This document shows positions 33,501 through 48,500 of a stretch of 64,000 bases of DNA, one piece after another (the stretch's first letter is position 1; each line of letters begins with the position of its first letter). The stretch spans positions 620,001-684,000 of the forward strand of contig QEYB01000266.1 in assembly GCA_017562135.1 (NCBI GenBank), in the 5' to 3' direction. Both the position numbers and the translations under genes were made by a program. Under the pieces are notes generated by a model. That model was given only the letters and a program-made list of their open reading frames with translations. It had not been told where the DNA came from and did not search any database. The DNA comes from Dipylidium caninum (lineage: Eukaryota; Platyhelminthes; Cestoda; Cyclophyllidea; Dipylidiidae).

Positions 33501-36500
33501 AAAATCCACCGAAAAACCTTTTACTTCTAATGGGTAGAAGTTTGGCTAGCAGGTGCTCGAGTTACCCGCCACCATAGGCGTTAACTGCTAACGTGACGAA
33601 ACTGATATTTCACTCAAGTGTACTCGCGTGCAGAGTGTCATATTCCGTTTCCACAACTAACACCGAATTGTCCTCCTTTTTATAATTCTCCGCAGGACGG
33701 GCTGCCCTAACGCCGCAATTAGCATTGCCGTATGCGTGTGCTTGCCGATTCCCTCACTCTGGTTGCATGGAAGAGGACTCGGACCGGGAGACTCGATGAC
33801 TTGATTCTTCAGTCATGTTGCCCTCTCGACCTTCCTCTTTTCGTAGTTCAATGAGTTCGGCCTCCAGCAACACCGAGACCACATCGGTGACTCGATGTGC
33901 CACGCATTTGGCACTAATACGACCCAGGCCCTTGAGCCACAGTTCTTTCGTCGGACACACTCACAGGGTGCTTATCGGGAACGGACGAGGCGACAGGTCT
34001 TTCTCAGAGATGGCAATCGAGGCCTCAGGGTGGCTGTGTCCCTACGCGCCAGTCTGGCACTAAGCAACACCCTCACGCTTTTAACGTCGGCTTCACGAAG
34101 AGGAGCGTCTTGGCCTCAGATATTTGGATAATCCCTCGTACCCCAATGCCATCTTACGTTATTCACAAGAACAAAGTTAGGACTTCGAAATCTTCAGGAG
34201 AGACTGCGCGGAGACCTACGGCAAAGGACAGGATGACAGTTCTTCATAAAGATGTTTCACTCTACTCGCAACTATGCAGCTCTCTCCCACCCGCATGCCT
34301 CTGTTTTGTGAAAACTGAGCCGTTTTTGGTGGAAGATGGCCTCTCGAGAACTGGAGAAGCCTAGACTTATGTCAAATGTTGACTTCAAGAGGGGGGAGGA
34401 TATCGCTAAATGATATGCATCTTTAGAAATGTGGTATCAAGGCAAGGGGCTGTAAAAACGTACAATTCCGAAGACTCAGAGTGAAGTTTTTGGAGACAGG
34501 CGTCTCACCCTCTGTAGGGTGGAGCCAGCACTGATAGTTGCCGACGCTGTCGGCATTCACCTCTCGCACCAGAAGCCGCAGACTCTGCACTTCACCCGTG
34601 TCGTTTGACGCCGGTGTTTGCTGAGCTTCCACAACTAAGTCTCCGTCCGGTCCGCGCCATCGCAGCTCTCCTCGACCCTTCGTCGAGCAGGTGACAGCCA
34701 CCGCCATGCCCGGGTTGGCCTCCAGCTCGTAGCGGCTGAGCTCCAGATTTGCCGACAAACTCCCGTCCTCTGAACGCAACACATTAGAGTTAGAAATACT
34801 TTCATCTTGAAAATAACTCTTGACAACCCCTTTCTGACCACCACAATCTGTGGTGCGAAAATGACTGAGACGTTGGGGACTTTGGCTCAAAGGGCCATGA
34901 ATGTTGGACAAATCTCCTCTATGCATAGTTAAAAAACCCCATAGGTTTTTCTGTGTTTTAATTTTAACTTATTACCTCAAAATGGCCACATTTCACCTTA
35001 GGATCCCCAATTCACGTGACCTTTCCATATAAATCACGCCAAGTAACGCAAATACGAGGCATTTAGTGCATATATGCGGACGTCGCGATGCCATTTAAAT
35101 GGTGGAAGGCAAACAGAAGGGAGATGACAACCGAATGAGATGATATTTCATGGGGGAACGTGTCAGGAGCAAAACGATATTGGGTGAGGAGGCGTTCTGG
35201 GCCCCTGAAGGGCAAACTGACGACAACAAGGTTGGTTTGCCTTCACCGGGTGCTTAAGCGCAGAATAGGCAGAGCCTGCGAAAATGTATGCCGGTCCCCA
35301 CCGCCCGGAGGACTGGAATCCCACTTGATGGCAACTTTATGCCTCATTAACCCTTGGCCGATAGTACAGCTCGACAGGGAGAGAGGCTCCGGACGCAAAT
35401 GTTAGCGAACTGTGATGTTTTGCCAACTCCGTGTTACTATTAGGACCGATCCGACTGGAAGTACAGCCCCTTTCAGCCCCATTAGGTGTGTTGGACTGCA
35501 GCCCAGGATAACGAATGCTCAGACAGTCATGGGGCGCGCACTCACCACGCACACGGCCACTGTTTGTAACAAGATGAAACTCGGAGCAGCGCGGTGGTTT
35601 GCCGTAGAAGTGTTCGACGGGTGGCTCAGGTGTGCAACAGTAGACGCCGGCGTGGCTTTCGGCGATCATGGGGATGCTGAGGGAAGCGGTGAGGATGCCA
35701 CTGGCATCTGGGGAGCCAGCGGTGCGTGAGAACGTCCCCTCGGGCAAAGAACCACCGTCAGCTCGTAGCCAGCGCACGTCTTTCTGGAACTTGGGATCGG
35801 TGCCCACCGCTGCCGAGCAGTTGACCAGCAAGTTGTCGCCCACAGCCTTGCTAATGTATCTCTCAGGAACGAGAATTTCTGAAGGGAGACAACAATTTAC
35901 AACGTCTGGAACTCATAACTAAAAGGTGTATAGTTGTGGTGGACTCGTTGGAAACCAGCTTCTTGTCACCACCTGTCATCAGTCTCTTTGTTACCAAGTG
36001 GACAGAGCCGTGTGAGCCTTTAGAGCTCTGGCGAGTAATGTAACCGACAGGGACATGCTTTCTTACGGGAGGAGGAGAGAGACCAAGGAAGGGAAGGTAG
36101 GCCTCTCTCGAACAGTAGGTTTAATGAGCATAGACTCCCGGTGGAGGGGCATTCTAGAGCACAGCGGCGTTTACCACTTCAAGTCCAAGTAGAGGAGAAC
36201 GGAAGCGGTAGAAGTGTAGTGAGAGCCCAAGTGGGTGGTAAAAGACTTTAATATCGGGGATGTCGAGTGAAACCGAGGCAGGAGGTCGTTGCAAAGCCTG
36301 TGCCTCACAGGAAAGATGCATTCCCGGGAGGTGAATTGGATGTTAACAGGTTGCACAGAAAGAATTCGGTGTACAAAATAACTCGGACTGAAATCAGATG
36401 GAGACGACCACCCCAAACGGTGTAATTTAAAAAGAATTCTGAGATGTCCTACCATAGAATTGCTTCCGGGGATCTGCTACGTCCCTCATTAAGTCTTCGG

Positions 36501-39500
36501 TTAATTCAACCACCTCGAAGCGGTTCACTACGACTAACAAAGGCTGTTCTTGCCCAGACCTGCCCCTAAACGTGGTTGGCGACTATCTAAATTATCTTCA
36601 GATGTTACTAATGGAGGAACACTCACGAAATAGAAACTAAGGATATGCCAGGAGTAAGTGAATTCCCGAGATCGTCTTAATCGCCACTGTGCTGAAGCGC
36701 ACGAGGAGGGTTACGATCTTGAGGTTAAAAATATCCTTATAAGCTGCACTGACTAGAAAATGAGGGAATGTGACAAAGTGGGAGTTCGCCGCCCCGCCTC
36801 GTTGGAGCGTGGACAAAGCGAGTAAAAAGCCTACCATCGGGTGTGGTGAACGTCACCTCCGAGGATTCCAAGTCCGAAAGGGGGGCCGGGATAGTTGAGG
36901 AAAGCCTAGGAATGCGCACAACACACTTGAGGATGAGCTCCTTGGCCGACGGAATGATTATGAGGCAGCATTTAGTCCGCCCTACCTTGACTTTGTATTC
37001 GCGTCCCGGTTGCAGGTTGGTCACATTGTAGGTTCCGCCAATGCCGTAGACACTAGGCGAGATTTTCTTGTACTCCACTCCTTCAATTGGCATTTCTGCC
37101 TTCCCGTGAGTAAGAATGGCAAATGCTGTCAGCGTGAAGGTGGCATCCAGTTCCTCATTCTTGGCATTCTCACACATTCCCTTTCGGGAGGGCAGGAGAC
37201 TAACCACTTGGGAACGCGGAGAGGAGCTCTCAGCGGTCGTCGAAATCACCGAACGTCCTGCAGCGAACATCAACCATCAACTTACACAGGAGAACCAGAA
37301 AGAGAGTCAATGGAAGAGGGAGAACGGCGCTTACCTCGAGAACCGTGGATGAACGTCAGTTGGGAAGGCGTGCCAAATGTCAGGTGACCCGCCTCAAAAG
37401 AAGAGTACTTGGGGATGATTGTGATAGTGTAGTTCGTCAAGATATCCCGCTGGTTAAAAAGTTTTTCCACATCCCAGAGATTTGTGGAGCAGCCGCCCCT
37501 TGTTGTGCCTGAATGGTAGAAATGACGACAAGGAAAGGCCTCTACTGTTGTACCATTTGGCATTTATTAGTGGTTTTAAGTCTCAAGGCGGTCATCACGA
37601 AGGGAAAGGCAAGTCAAAGGAATTCGTGAAGAGGGAGCAAAGTCTGCGTAGCCTCCGGGGAGGGGGTGGGGCACGGTTTGTTTGCTTACAGTTGAGGGCC
37701 GCAAGGTAGTTCAAGGTGAGGTTCTCCTTCATCCCACAGCCGATGTCCTCGAGGGAAACCACAACTGTGTACTCCTTGACAGCCGGTCTTAACTCAGGCG
37801 AGACGAAGTTCCACGACACCGTCCCAGTGGTGTTGTCAAACTTGATGACGACTCTCTCATAATCTACGAGGCAAAATGGAATTTGTAGAAACCGGTACTC
37901 ACTCAGCAATGCGAAAAGGTCATTTGATATTAAAGAAGTAAGTGTTGTCGCAGACGGGAGTCAGCTTAGCGTGTCCGGACAATCTAGTCTGCTGAACACC
38001 TTCGAAAGACGCTAAATTGTGGGCCTGGTTGAGTCGTGAGCAAATAGCAGCGTGCTGAAGGAAGTTTGGTTGATGGCGCATGAACACGAGGTCTGACCTC
38101 AGCCTGTGGAAATACGCTCAAGTGGAGGAGCCACGGACAGATCCGCGATGGAGTATGAGCCACAAAGTCTCACGGACAGGCGGACGGGGCAGTGAACCCA
38201 TAACCCATCGCCTCTAACGGAGCACACGGGAAGGAGGCGCCTTAAGTTCCCGCGGCGCTGGGGGTGGACGGTGCTTCCAGCAAGGCCAAGTGCAAGAGAC
38301 GGGGCAGGTGAGCATTTATGTTTGGCAATAAGCGCTGACACCAAGTGCCTGGAGGTACATTTGCCCATCACTCAGTTGGGCGTAGATTACGAAAGTCATG
38401 ACCCGCAGTCTCAAGGTCCTCCACTCGCGAATGCAAAAAATCGGCCCTTAGTTGGAGGCAGAACTGCACTGGGACCACTCTTCTTCTGAGGACGTCAAGA
38501 CAGGTTAATGGAAAGGGGGAGAACTAAGTTGAGCACCTTTAGGATTCTGAGAGGCGGTTGGTTGTGCAGACAGAATGCGTGAGGAATGGGCGATGCTTTG
38601 TCCAGACGTTAGGCTGCTGACTAAGTCTGCGGTCGGCGTCACGAGAGGAAAAGTGCGGAACATAAATGCCAAAATTAATTGATGATGGAGATTTTTTGGG
38701 AACGAGGAATTTTCACACGCACCACTTCACCGTGTCCGCTCCCGAAATGGCCACGTGAGTAATAAGAGAAAGGACTGCCTTTCCTTGGTTCCGAGTGCGT
38801 CAACGCGGGCCACAGGAAAAATCCGCCACCAGAGGGTCCGCCCAGCCCTGCCCGTCGAGTGTCTGCCTTGAGCTCTCGCCGCATCTTTCGAGAGGGGCGG
38901 TACCGTGGCAGTTACCAGTCGTTCGTGCGACGGATACGGAAGACCACGGACAATCAACTGTGTGTCCACTCCAAAACCTCGGAAAAATCCCTCGCCATGC
39001 CCCACTGTGAAAAACATTATTTTGTTGGACTGTCTACTCGGGCGACGTGTAGGTGTTTAGGGTGCCTTCTTACGCCCAGGCATCAGTATCGGCGCCAAGG
39101 CAAACGATGAGACGTTTGGCGGAAACGGAGTGGAAAGAGTCGGATTTTAGAATGCGTGCCAGCCTATTGTGAAAAGTATACGTGCAAATTGAATTTGTTG
39201 AACAACCGGCCGGTTGATCTTCCGTCAACCACGAGTGGCAAGGCCCTTCTACTCGAGCGCCACTGCCGACAGGTACGATGCTCCTTCCGTCCTACCCCGC
39301 AACCGACGCGTGTGGAACGCACGAGGTCGTAGCAGCTGCACGTTCTCGGGTCCAGTGAACAAACTGAGGAGCAACCGGAAGCGTAAATTGGAAACTCGTG
39401 TCCACTACAGTTGCCTCGGCTCAGGGGTTTGGGGAAAATCACCACTTATTGGAGTTAGGTTAGGATGGCGAATCGCGAATAAACAAATTAAAGTTGGGGG

Positions 39501-42500
39501 GGGGGCGGTGAAGGCAGAACCTAACCATCCACTCACGGAATGCGTCTCCAGGTGTTTCCATCGTTTTTTTACTAAGCGGCCACTTACAGTATTCAAAAGA
39601 AGTGTGGAATTCCGACACTCACCGTGGAGGAAGCATCGAGGAGTCCCGTCTTTTGACTGTGAGAAGCTATATGACGACACGATGAGGAGAGAGGTGGAAG
39701 TGGGTTCCGTGCCGAGGGAGAGCCATTCGTCCTCTCACTTCGGCTGGTGGTGCGGGAGAAGGGGATGCGGCGCGGGAGGGTCCGAGTGTCATGGTACGTG
39801 CACCTCAGGATGGACTTGGGTGTTTGTCGACGACAGAGCAAGGCGATTTGCGTGGACAGGTGAGGGGTCATTTAGGCCATCATTTCATGAGTTCCGCCAT
39901 GTTCACACCTGGTGCGTTCACCAACGTGTAAGGACGACTTGAGCGATGACCGTGGTTTACAAGCTTTCGCCTTTGGTGCCAACCTGTACACTGGTTGGCC
40001 ACAGGACCGTGGAGCTACTCAACGAGTCACCCACGCGGACGCGGACACAGTGGCGATGAGTGCGCCGAAAAAACTTTCGTGAGTCCAGCCACGACGACGT
40101 ACCTGAGTGTCGCAGTGGAGAGGAATTAAGGTGGAATGACTTGCAGGAAGTGATTCTTGCCTCTCTATCTCCCTCTCTGCCTCTCTCTCTCTCCCTTCGT
40201 CCATCCAGAGAGCCCTCTTTCTCTTCCTCTCCAGTCCCATGATCCAGCATGCGGTGGGTTACCGCGGGTGGCAAAGTGGACAATCAGGATGGATTTAGCA
40301 AGGCGCAAGTGGCAGTGCGAGAGTTTGGTGACTGAGGACACCAAGTCGTTGCGCCTGGTGATGGCAGAGGACGCCCTGCAGGCAGCAGACTGCAGAGCGC
40401 AAAGTGATGTCCGCTGATATGAATCCCAAATGTCTCTATGTGGATGTGGATTAGTTTATGCCATGCAAAAACATACTCACACGGGTTTGGTATTTGTACC
40501 TCTGTGGTCCTTGAATTCTCCCCAACGACCAGAGAGCCCTTGAAGTCCAACCTTTTCAAGGACTTGGGAGCCCAGAATTCAAATAGTGTTGGTTCACGTT
40601 GCATCGAAGACTTCTGCCTGTTTATGGTGTCCCACTTTGGGGCGAGCTCAAGACTTCCTTCGGTGCAATTGAGTTGGTCCAGCAGAACCTAGACGCCGAG
40701 GGGGAAGGCTTTCGTAAAGCAGCTTGAGGAATAAGCTTTGCGGCAAAAATCGAGGTAATTGGAGGGTATCTCAGCCTTACCGCATCCTCATTAACGTGGA
40801 AAGGTAATGTTCAACAGAGTCTATTAATGCAGCGGAAAGGCACTCGAAGGCCCCTGTGCCCTTCCACGTCCTACGAAACGCATAAAATCTCTCATTTTAT
40901 GAGTTACTCTTGCAATCTCACTAACTCTACCATTTGTGAATGTCTCTTTGTCAATGGTGGTATTCCATGTGCTCCTCTGCGGCTAAATGGATTAACTTTT
41001 CCCCTTTCCTCGAGGCCCTTTTTACGATCTCAGCTCATCCAAAGCGTGGTGTGACCGTCCTGATTGCTTCTTTCAGTCGAGTTGTGATGAGCAGAGAGTA
41101 AAGGAATCTCGAAGCTCCACATGGCGAAACGAAGGCCTCTTAACTGTGCATCGTTTTGGTCTCAGCCTGTGACATGCCAAAGTTAAAATGAGGTCACCTG
41201 GGGACGCTTAAACCCTCAAGACTCAGAACCGAGATGAGCGACCAAGTCTGTTTTCTTTTGACATAAGACAAATCCCATGAATCTGCGAAGTACTGTGTAC
41301 ACTGGTGTGGACATTGCGACGTGAGTAACGTCTAAGAATGACGCCATCATTCAATTAATATCCCTGTCTCTGCCGCTGGGCCTTCCACGAATGTGATGCT
41401 GCTTTAAGTGAGCGGATGCGAGAGGCTACGCAGGCCCGAGGGGCTTTGCTGGCGACCGCCTTCACGCGTTTGTGGTGGATCTTTCAGAGAGATTCAGGAG
41501 TCCTGTGTCATGCGAGCGATTGTCACAAGGTCTTCAAGCTCTGTGCCCGATTAAGAACTTCTACCCTCTTCAGGCAGGGCGCCTTAATGTATGCTGAAAA
41601 TCACTAGGAGAGTGAATTTTTGCGCTTCCAGAGTTATTTAGCGGACTTGGGAGAGTGCAGCGCCGGATAACCCGTGAAAAGGGAAATTTTAACATTGAAG
41701 AAAGTCCCCTAACCTATTCGGGTGCTGAGAGAATGTTAACTCACAGACGAGAGTAACTCGACTTGGATTTCCAAATGTATCTCGTCGGACATTGGCGTGG
41801 TGAAGAATTTGGTCATGACGACGTTGTATTTGGCATCTTCAAAATGAAAAAGCGACATGGTGGGAGGACGCATGCGAGGCTATAGGCAGGTTAGTATCGG
41901 TCCCCCCCTCAGCATCTCCTCTGGCTCCTCTTCCGCTGCATCCTTCCCTCGGGAGGCAGACGGGGAAAAGCCAGTCTGCCCACTCCTACCAAAATATGCC
42001 GAGTGCAAGAGGAGAAGGCTTCCAGACGAGATGATTGAGCAAGAGCAGATAGGTGGTAGAACGTCTCCAACGGGAGACCGGTGGGACACATAGGGGCCTC
42101 CGCCTTACCCATCAACTCCTCCTTCAGGCGGGAAACTCCCGACGGTGCGATCTCCAGCAGAGTAGTCCGAAAGCCATCTTCTACGCTCCGTAATTCGTAG
42201 CCTGAGAGGGTTGAGTATCCCTTCACGACCAAGTTAACTGCCAGTCCATAGTCCATGGCCTCGCTGTCACTGTGTTCAGGTAGCTCTTTGACAATCATAT
42301 TTTTGCCTACAAAATACCCATTGACATCTTATTTACAGCTTTTCAGTAGCACGTTCGATTCCCTTCGGAATCGAATAAGTTTGAAAGTGGCTTGTATAAT
42401 TAGGGACTTCTACTAGAGAGTGTAACTATTTCGAGCCTCGGATATTTTGCCTTTTAATTAGAAGACCCTGTGGCATCCGGCGATGGCCGGCGAGTCGGCG

Positions 42501-45500
42501 CTAAGAGGCATTTGCAGCAGACGGCAAAAACTGCGCTATCAGCCTTTGACGTTAGTCGTGCGGGCCGAAGTGCAGGCAAGAAACACCTTCACCCTGAGCC
42601 TACGAAACTCCCAACCACCGGGGCAAGTGGGAGGCGCACGAGGAGGGGGTCCTAGGCGAGTTAAGCCAATTCTCGCGCCACCTAAATGGGAGGAAGTGGC
42701 GCCAGACATTTTTCACTCCGGATGCTATTAATTAGGAAAGTGAATGGTTTTGTTCTCCAAAAAATTAACAACTTTAAAGGAAATTCGCCGAAACACACTA
42801 TCTACGGAGGTCTCACAAAGAATCTTCACTGGGTCGCATTGTCCAAACGGCGCCAACATGGGCGCCGACAAAGTTCCCATTTCGTCTGGGATTGGGCTGG
42901 GTGGGGAACAAGGCCATCGGCAGGCCGTAAACACACTCCATTGCGCTTCCATCACTCAAATTCCGACAAAATTTTGGCAGCAAGTTTGTCACCAAAGCCT
43001 TCAACATTGGGTGAGACTCTGCAGGGACACAAGTGTGACGACAGCTGAGGGGAGGAAAGTCTGGAATGAGCGACTTCAGTGGCAAGTTATTACCTTAACT
43101 ACGGATATCAACGCATGAGGCAGTGTTACAGTCTCTTCTACAAGGCAACGAGGTTTACCCACAACTCCAGACTCCCCAAACAAACGCATACTCAAACTCA
43201 CCCATGAATGCGAAAGCAGCTATGCGAGTCGGCGTCGCGTTAGGACCGCATCCCTGACGGAGAAGCTCCACCTCGACCTTGTCTTCAGCGACTGGACCTC
43301 GGCTATTTGAGTGTTGATAGTACACGAGGAGGTGAAGAAGACTGTCCGAATTGGCCACCATCCAAGCGCGTAATGGCTTAAAGTCCTTCTTGTCCACATC
43401 TGAGAGGAGAAGACGGCAGAGGGTTCGAGGGTCAGAGTTGGCGTTAGAGGATGCGTATCTGCCCTCGTGCGTCTAATGTCCCACCTAATGACACACACAA
43501 ACAGCCTTCTGTGTGGATTCGGCTCCCAATGGGAAAACCTCAGGGTCTCCACTGCGTGACGGAGGCCACACTCCACCACGTGCACTCACAGATGCGCCTC
43601 CACTCGTCCCTGTCAGCTTGATTCATTTGTAGCGAAAGAGAAGCAGCGCCCACTGCCCCACCAACAGCTGTTTCGGGGCAAATATTTACAAAAATACCCC
43701 CGATGCTGAGCCGATCCCGCGAGGCGCGTTATTCTGCCTCCCTTCACCCGAGGCATTCGTGCAATGAAGTGGCCGTGGCTATCGGGGCTTGTTGGCCGGG
43801 AAATGCAGGAAAATCGGGCCTATCTCCGACAGGCCCTCAATTGCCCTCCAGATGCCACTAGACCCTGCATCTAGTGGCCGTACCGAGGAGGTTGTGATTT
43901 TTATGCGACCTCCACTGCTTGAAAATGATGGGCAAATAAATATGCAGAACAAATATTTGTGCTTGGTTAACCCTCCAATTAAAAGGTGGAATTCGCGGTG
44001 CCATAAAATTGGAGGGCCGCGTCACACCGGACCAGGGGCAGTTTGATTGTGCAAATAGTCCTATAACCGTTTCAAAAAACTGTAGGAATCCGAGAGGCGT
44101 TGCATAATTTTAGGGGGACGGAAAGCCTATTTTCGTGGACACCGGTAGACCCGCACATCGGCGAAGTGGGAAATGCGGGTTGCAAAACGCGCCACAGGCA
44201 AGTACACATCCGCCCATCTGCTTTCTTCTGAAGCGGTGTGAAATCATTTGTAAAAGTTTTAAAGTGCTTCGGACAGTGTCGAAGGGATGGTGTGAGAGAC
44301 TCCACACCTCGCCAGCACTCCTGCCCTCTCGGAAAACTGTTGCTCCCGCGGTATTGCCAAAGTATATGGTTTTGCGCACTTTCCACACTCCACTTTTACG
44401 AGCGAATATCATTTCGAATAAGGACACGGGGCATTGCACACACTAGTAATTAATTTGCCAAAGAGAGGGAAATAAAAAGGCAGGGATAATGCATTGAGCA
44501 TGCACCATACAGCACCGAAAACGGTCAGACGAGACAGGAGCCGAGGAGAAACGTGAACCTGCTGCCAATTCAGAACAAAAGGAGCTCTCGGAAACGGCTG
44601 GGTTCAGCGCTCTCAGTAACACCGTCGACGGGAGATGCCGTAAGAGTCTGTGCAAAGAACTTCTGCGGAGTGGACTCTTAAACGTCTAAACTGCCACCTC
44701 TCACACCCAGGGAGATGTAATTTTCAAATTTCTGCCCACCATCCGCATCCTGTGCCTCCTTTCTGTTGCAGAAGTTGGCATTAGGACGTAAAATACGTGG
44801 CAGGGAACGCGTGTAACGCGTCCGTGGTGCCGGAGACAGCACCAAAAGTCGGAGTGGGGCAAACAGGAGTGTCCGGCCAAGTGGTAACCAGCGCCCAGGC
44901 AAATTTCGGTTTCCCGATTGGGCCGAAGAGTCTCAAAAGCTTTTGCAAACTGGGCGCTACCTGAAAACACGTATTTTTCCCCTCCAATTGTAGATCTTTC
45001 GGCCACATGTCACGTTTGTGTCCATTTTTAATGACATCAGACTTTACGAATTTTAATAGGCCTCAGTTAACATTTAGGAAAGGACAGGATTTTATAACCA
45101 AACCAGTTAACTTAGCCTCTGCTGCGAGTTGGGCTGAGGTGGAGACTCGCTCAGACACTCGGACTGGGCGGGTTCGGACTTGAATTCAGCCAAATGCATT
45201 GATGCAATGATGTCTGAGCATCAAAGTGCCAGTATGAACGTCACAGTAAACTGCTACGGGCAAGGGAACGCCAATCAGAGGTGAAGACACCATTAAATTC
45301 ACGAAATATAGGCTAAAGCAGGTGTGTTCCAAAATGGCATTTGGCAATGCTCTCCTTTAACGAGGTCTGCAACGGCGATCCTCTTGACTCCCCGAGGTGA
45401 CTATCAGTCGCACATCAGGCCTCATTTTGTCCGTCATGGAATAAACACTTAAGGGCGGTCAGAACTGCTCACAACACACATCCTTTCGTCCAGCCGCAGA

Positions 45501-48500
45501 CTTGTTTATGCATCACGGATGCGCTCCGTCCGACCACGTGCCTGTTCCTTCACCCAGACGCGACGCCGAAGACCGCAAAATCGTACGCGCGTCCTGAATT
45601 GCAGCCCGTTGTCGACGCAGTCGGAGACAGCGTTGCCAAATCCACTGGATGGCGCTTCACCAGGTGGCGCAAATGTACTTGTAGGTGGCTGGAAGTCCTA
45701 AATTGGCGTTCTTCCGTGGTTTAGTAGGACGCACCTCATAAATTTAGGCTTCGACTAGGTGTGGCCAGTGGTGCAGCATTTGCGGCGAAGTCGTGCGTGA
45801 AGTGGCGCGGAGGGGGCTCCAAGTCCCCTCCCCACGCGTAAACATCGCGTGAAGTTGTCAGAGCACCGTGGCAGAGGCGATCGCTTCGGCGCACGATACA
45901 CAGGAAGGTGGGGTTGAGAAGTCAGGCGCTCAAGCGAGCTCTCGAAGGAATTCCTATGAAGTGCCATGGCTAAAACAGTCGCCATAGGCAGGTTTACTGG
46001 CGTTCCCACTTCGGCAGAAACGAAGGATTTGTGCGAAAGTGACGAGGCGAAATGCCATTTTGGGCCCATTTTATCACTTTGTTGAACGAAGAGGAGTTGC
46101 TTCTAGGGCTTGGCAACGAAATCCCCTAGGAATTCGCCCGCTGGCCGTCTTCCCGCTCCCACACAGGTATGTGCACGTCACACGGAGGCGTGTAATTATT
46201 CCTACGCACGTCTTCTACTTACTAATTTTCATCCACACATAATTTAGTCAATTGCATTAAGTGAGGACTTGCGAACTCCCGAGGGGAAGAGAAACCTTGG
46301 TCCCGATGAATCACAACGTTGCTAAGCCGAAAGCACCTTAACAATTCATCCACCCGTCGGACAAGCGCGTCCGTGGGGCGGAAAAGGGGTGAGGCAGCTG
46401 AGGACCCCTGTCGGTCGGGGCAAGGGAGACCAAAAGGAACACGGTGCTTCGTGTCGAAACAGGTCACATCCTGGGAGTCAAAGACCCGTAGAGCGCCTTT
46501 TCCCCCCATGACAGCGTCGTTCCTCCTCCACCCCGGTTCAGACAATCCACTGTACTTGTCGCCGGGAGGAGTCACGCGTAGTAATGGAGTTTGCACGAAA
46601 ATTTTCACACTCGCATGTACCGGAAGGTTGTATTCGCGGTCGGCATGAGTTATAGTTCCGACTTCTGATGTGTTTACGCCAAATTAACGCAAGGAAAGGG
46701 GCGCGTGGAAAGGGCGTATTTGGTCTGATGAAAAAGCTGGGGCTCCAGTCGGATAGAAAAGGAAAAAGTTAAGTGGAAGTCTGCATGTACCAGAAATGCC
46801 AAAAGTTGGGTCCGTTGGAGCTTCAACTGATGCACCAATTAACAGCGTTGAGACAGAATTTGACAAACGGGAAGGTCGCATAAAAAGGTAGTCTTTACTT
46901 CCGCCAAAAGCGACTAATGTTACAGTGGGATGGTAGTTTCTAGGGGCCCGTCTTCAAAGCCTTTCGACCCTCCGTGAAAGTCGAGCAACCTTAGCAAGTA
47001 CGACGTTTGAACTGGGGCGACGGAGAGACGCGCGGAGGAGACAAGAACACCTAGCCAAGGGATACAGAGAGTCCGGTGGGGTTGCAGCCCACGCGGGGAC
47101 CAGGGGGAGTAGCTCACGTAAGCGACTGCCAGCGGAGTGGGCGGTCTCCCTCATCCAGTGGAGGCAGCGAGAAGTTTAGCTAGGTTTCTGTACAAAAGAA
47201 TGTCTCCCATGTTGGCGCGTAACGCCCATCAACAGGTTGTCGGACTGCAGCCAAAAATAGTTCAACGGATCCATTAACTTCAATCGCACTTCGCTGTCAG
47301 CGAAGTACGGCGGGAGAAAAGTGTACTGACGGGGGCTTAGCAAAGGTCTCTTTGACTCTTGTGAAATTCTGAGCTGAAGCACCTAAAGGGAGTGTGGCGC
47401 TGTTTTTCCGCTCCGGGATGGTATTCACCCCGCCCAGAGCAAATCAGCCTGGAAGCTTCAAATAACTCATCAACAGGGAGGGGCAAATGGAGGCTACTCA
47501 AGACGTCGAAGGGAGGTGCTGGGCGGCATGCAGCCTGTTCTGCCCTGCGCCAGCGGCCAGCTCAGAGGGCGTTGCGGACGTGTGAGCTTCGGTCGCATAT
47601 CGTCAAGGTCGTACAAGTCGTTTGTGCGACATAATTCAGGCGTTAGACACTCAATAAAGACGTCTGTCGCGGGGACCCTCAGCCGTAAAACCCGCATGAG
47701 TCAATTTAGTGTGAATGTCTTACTAGAATCAAGCGGTACACCAGGGTCCTCCGCCGGCAATAAGTAAACTTGTGCTCATAATAACAGAAGGCCCCCTTGT
47801 CTCTCTCTGTTAGAGCAGAAAGGTCGGATGACCTTGGCAGAGGCAATCAGCATATTACGAAGCTCCTTAGGGCACAGAAGCTAGTCGCACACCCTCCCTT
47901 CACCGACCAGAAGGGCCATTAGCGTAGTGGAGTGGACGCATGTGTTGCCTCAAACGGGCAGTGAAACAAACTGGACTCAGGCGCACCAGTCGGGACACTT
48001 CACCCCAAGTATGTCTCCCGTTGCATTCAGTCAAGAAAGTGCTGGCAGTCATAACTCACCGACAATACGAAAGGTGTCGATGACGACGGAGGAATCGGGA
48101 TGACTGTTGAGAGCCCATTGATAAATCACCATCTTGTCGTCAATCGCATCCGGGTATATGTCGCGCGCAACGATACGATTCGCCGATACCGTCCATTCGG
48201 AAAGCGCATCTACGTCCGGATACAGTCGCACCACATCCTCTCGCGAGTACTAGAAAAGGACGATGCGCAGGGTGAGGCAAAGAGGAGGGGAAGCGGCTGG
48301 AGCTGACTGGACGCTCTGGTAGCGCCTCACAGGCCGAAGAGGCGAGGAGACCACTAGGGAAGGGGAGGGCGGCGTGCCGAAGGGGTGCTGGACGACGACA
48401 GTCGGCATGGGCGACACGTGATTGGGGCGAGAACGCGCACGATGCATTCATGTTAGGGCGCCACTTACAGAATGCCATCGGAGGCGCCGCAAGATTGCGG

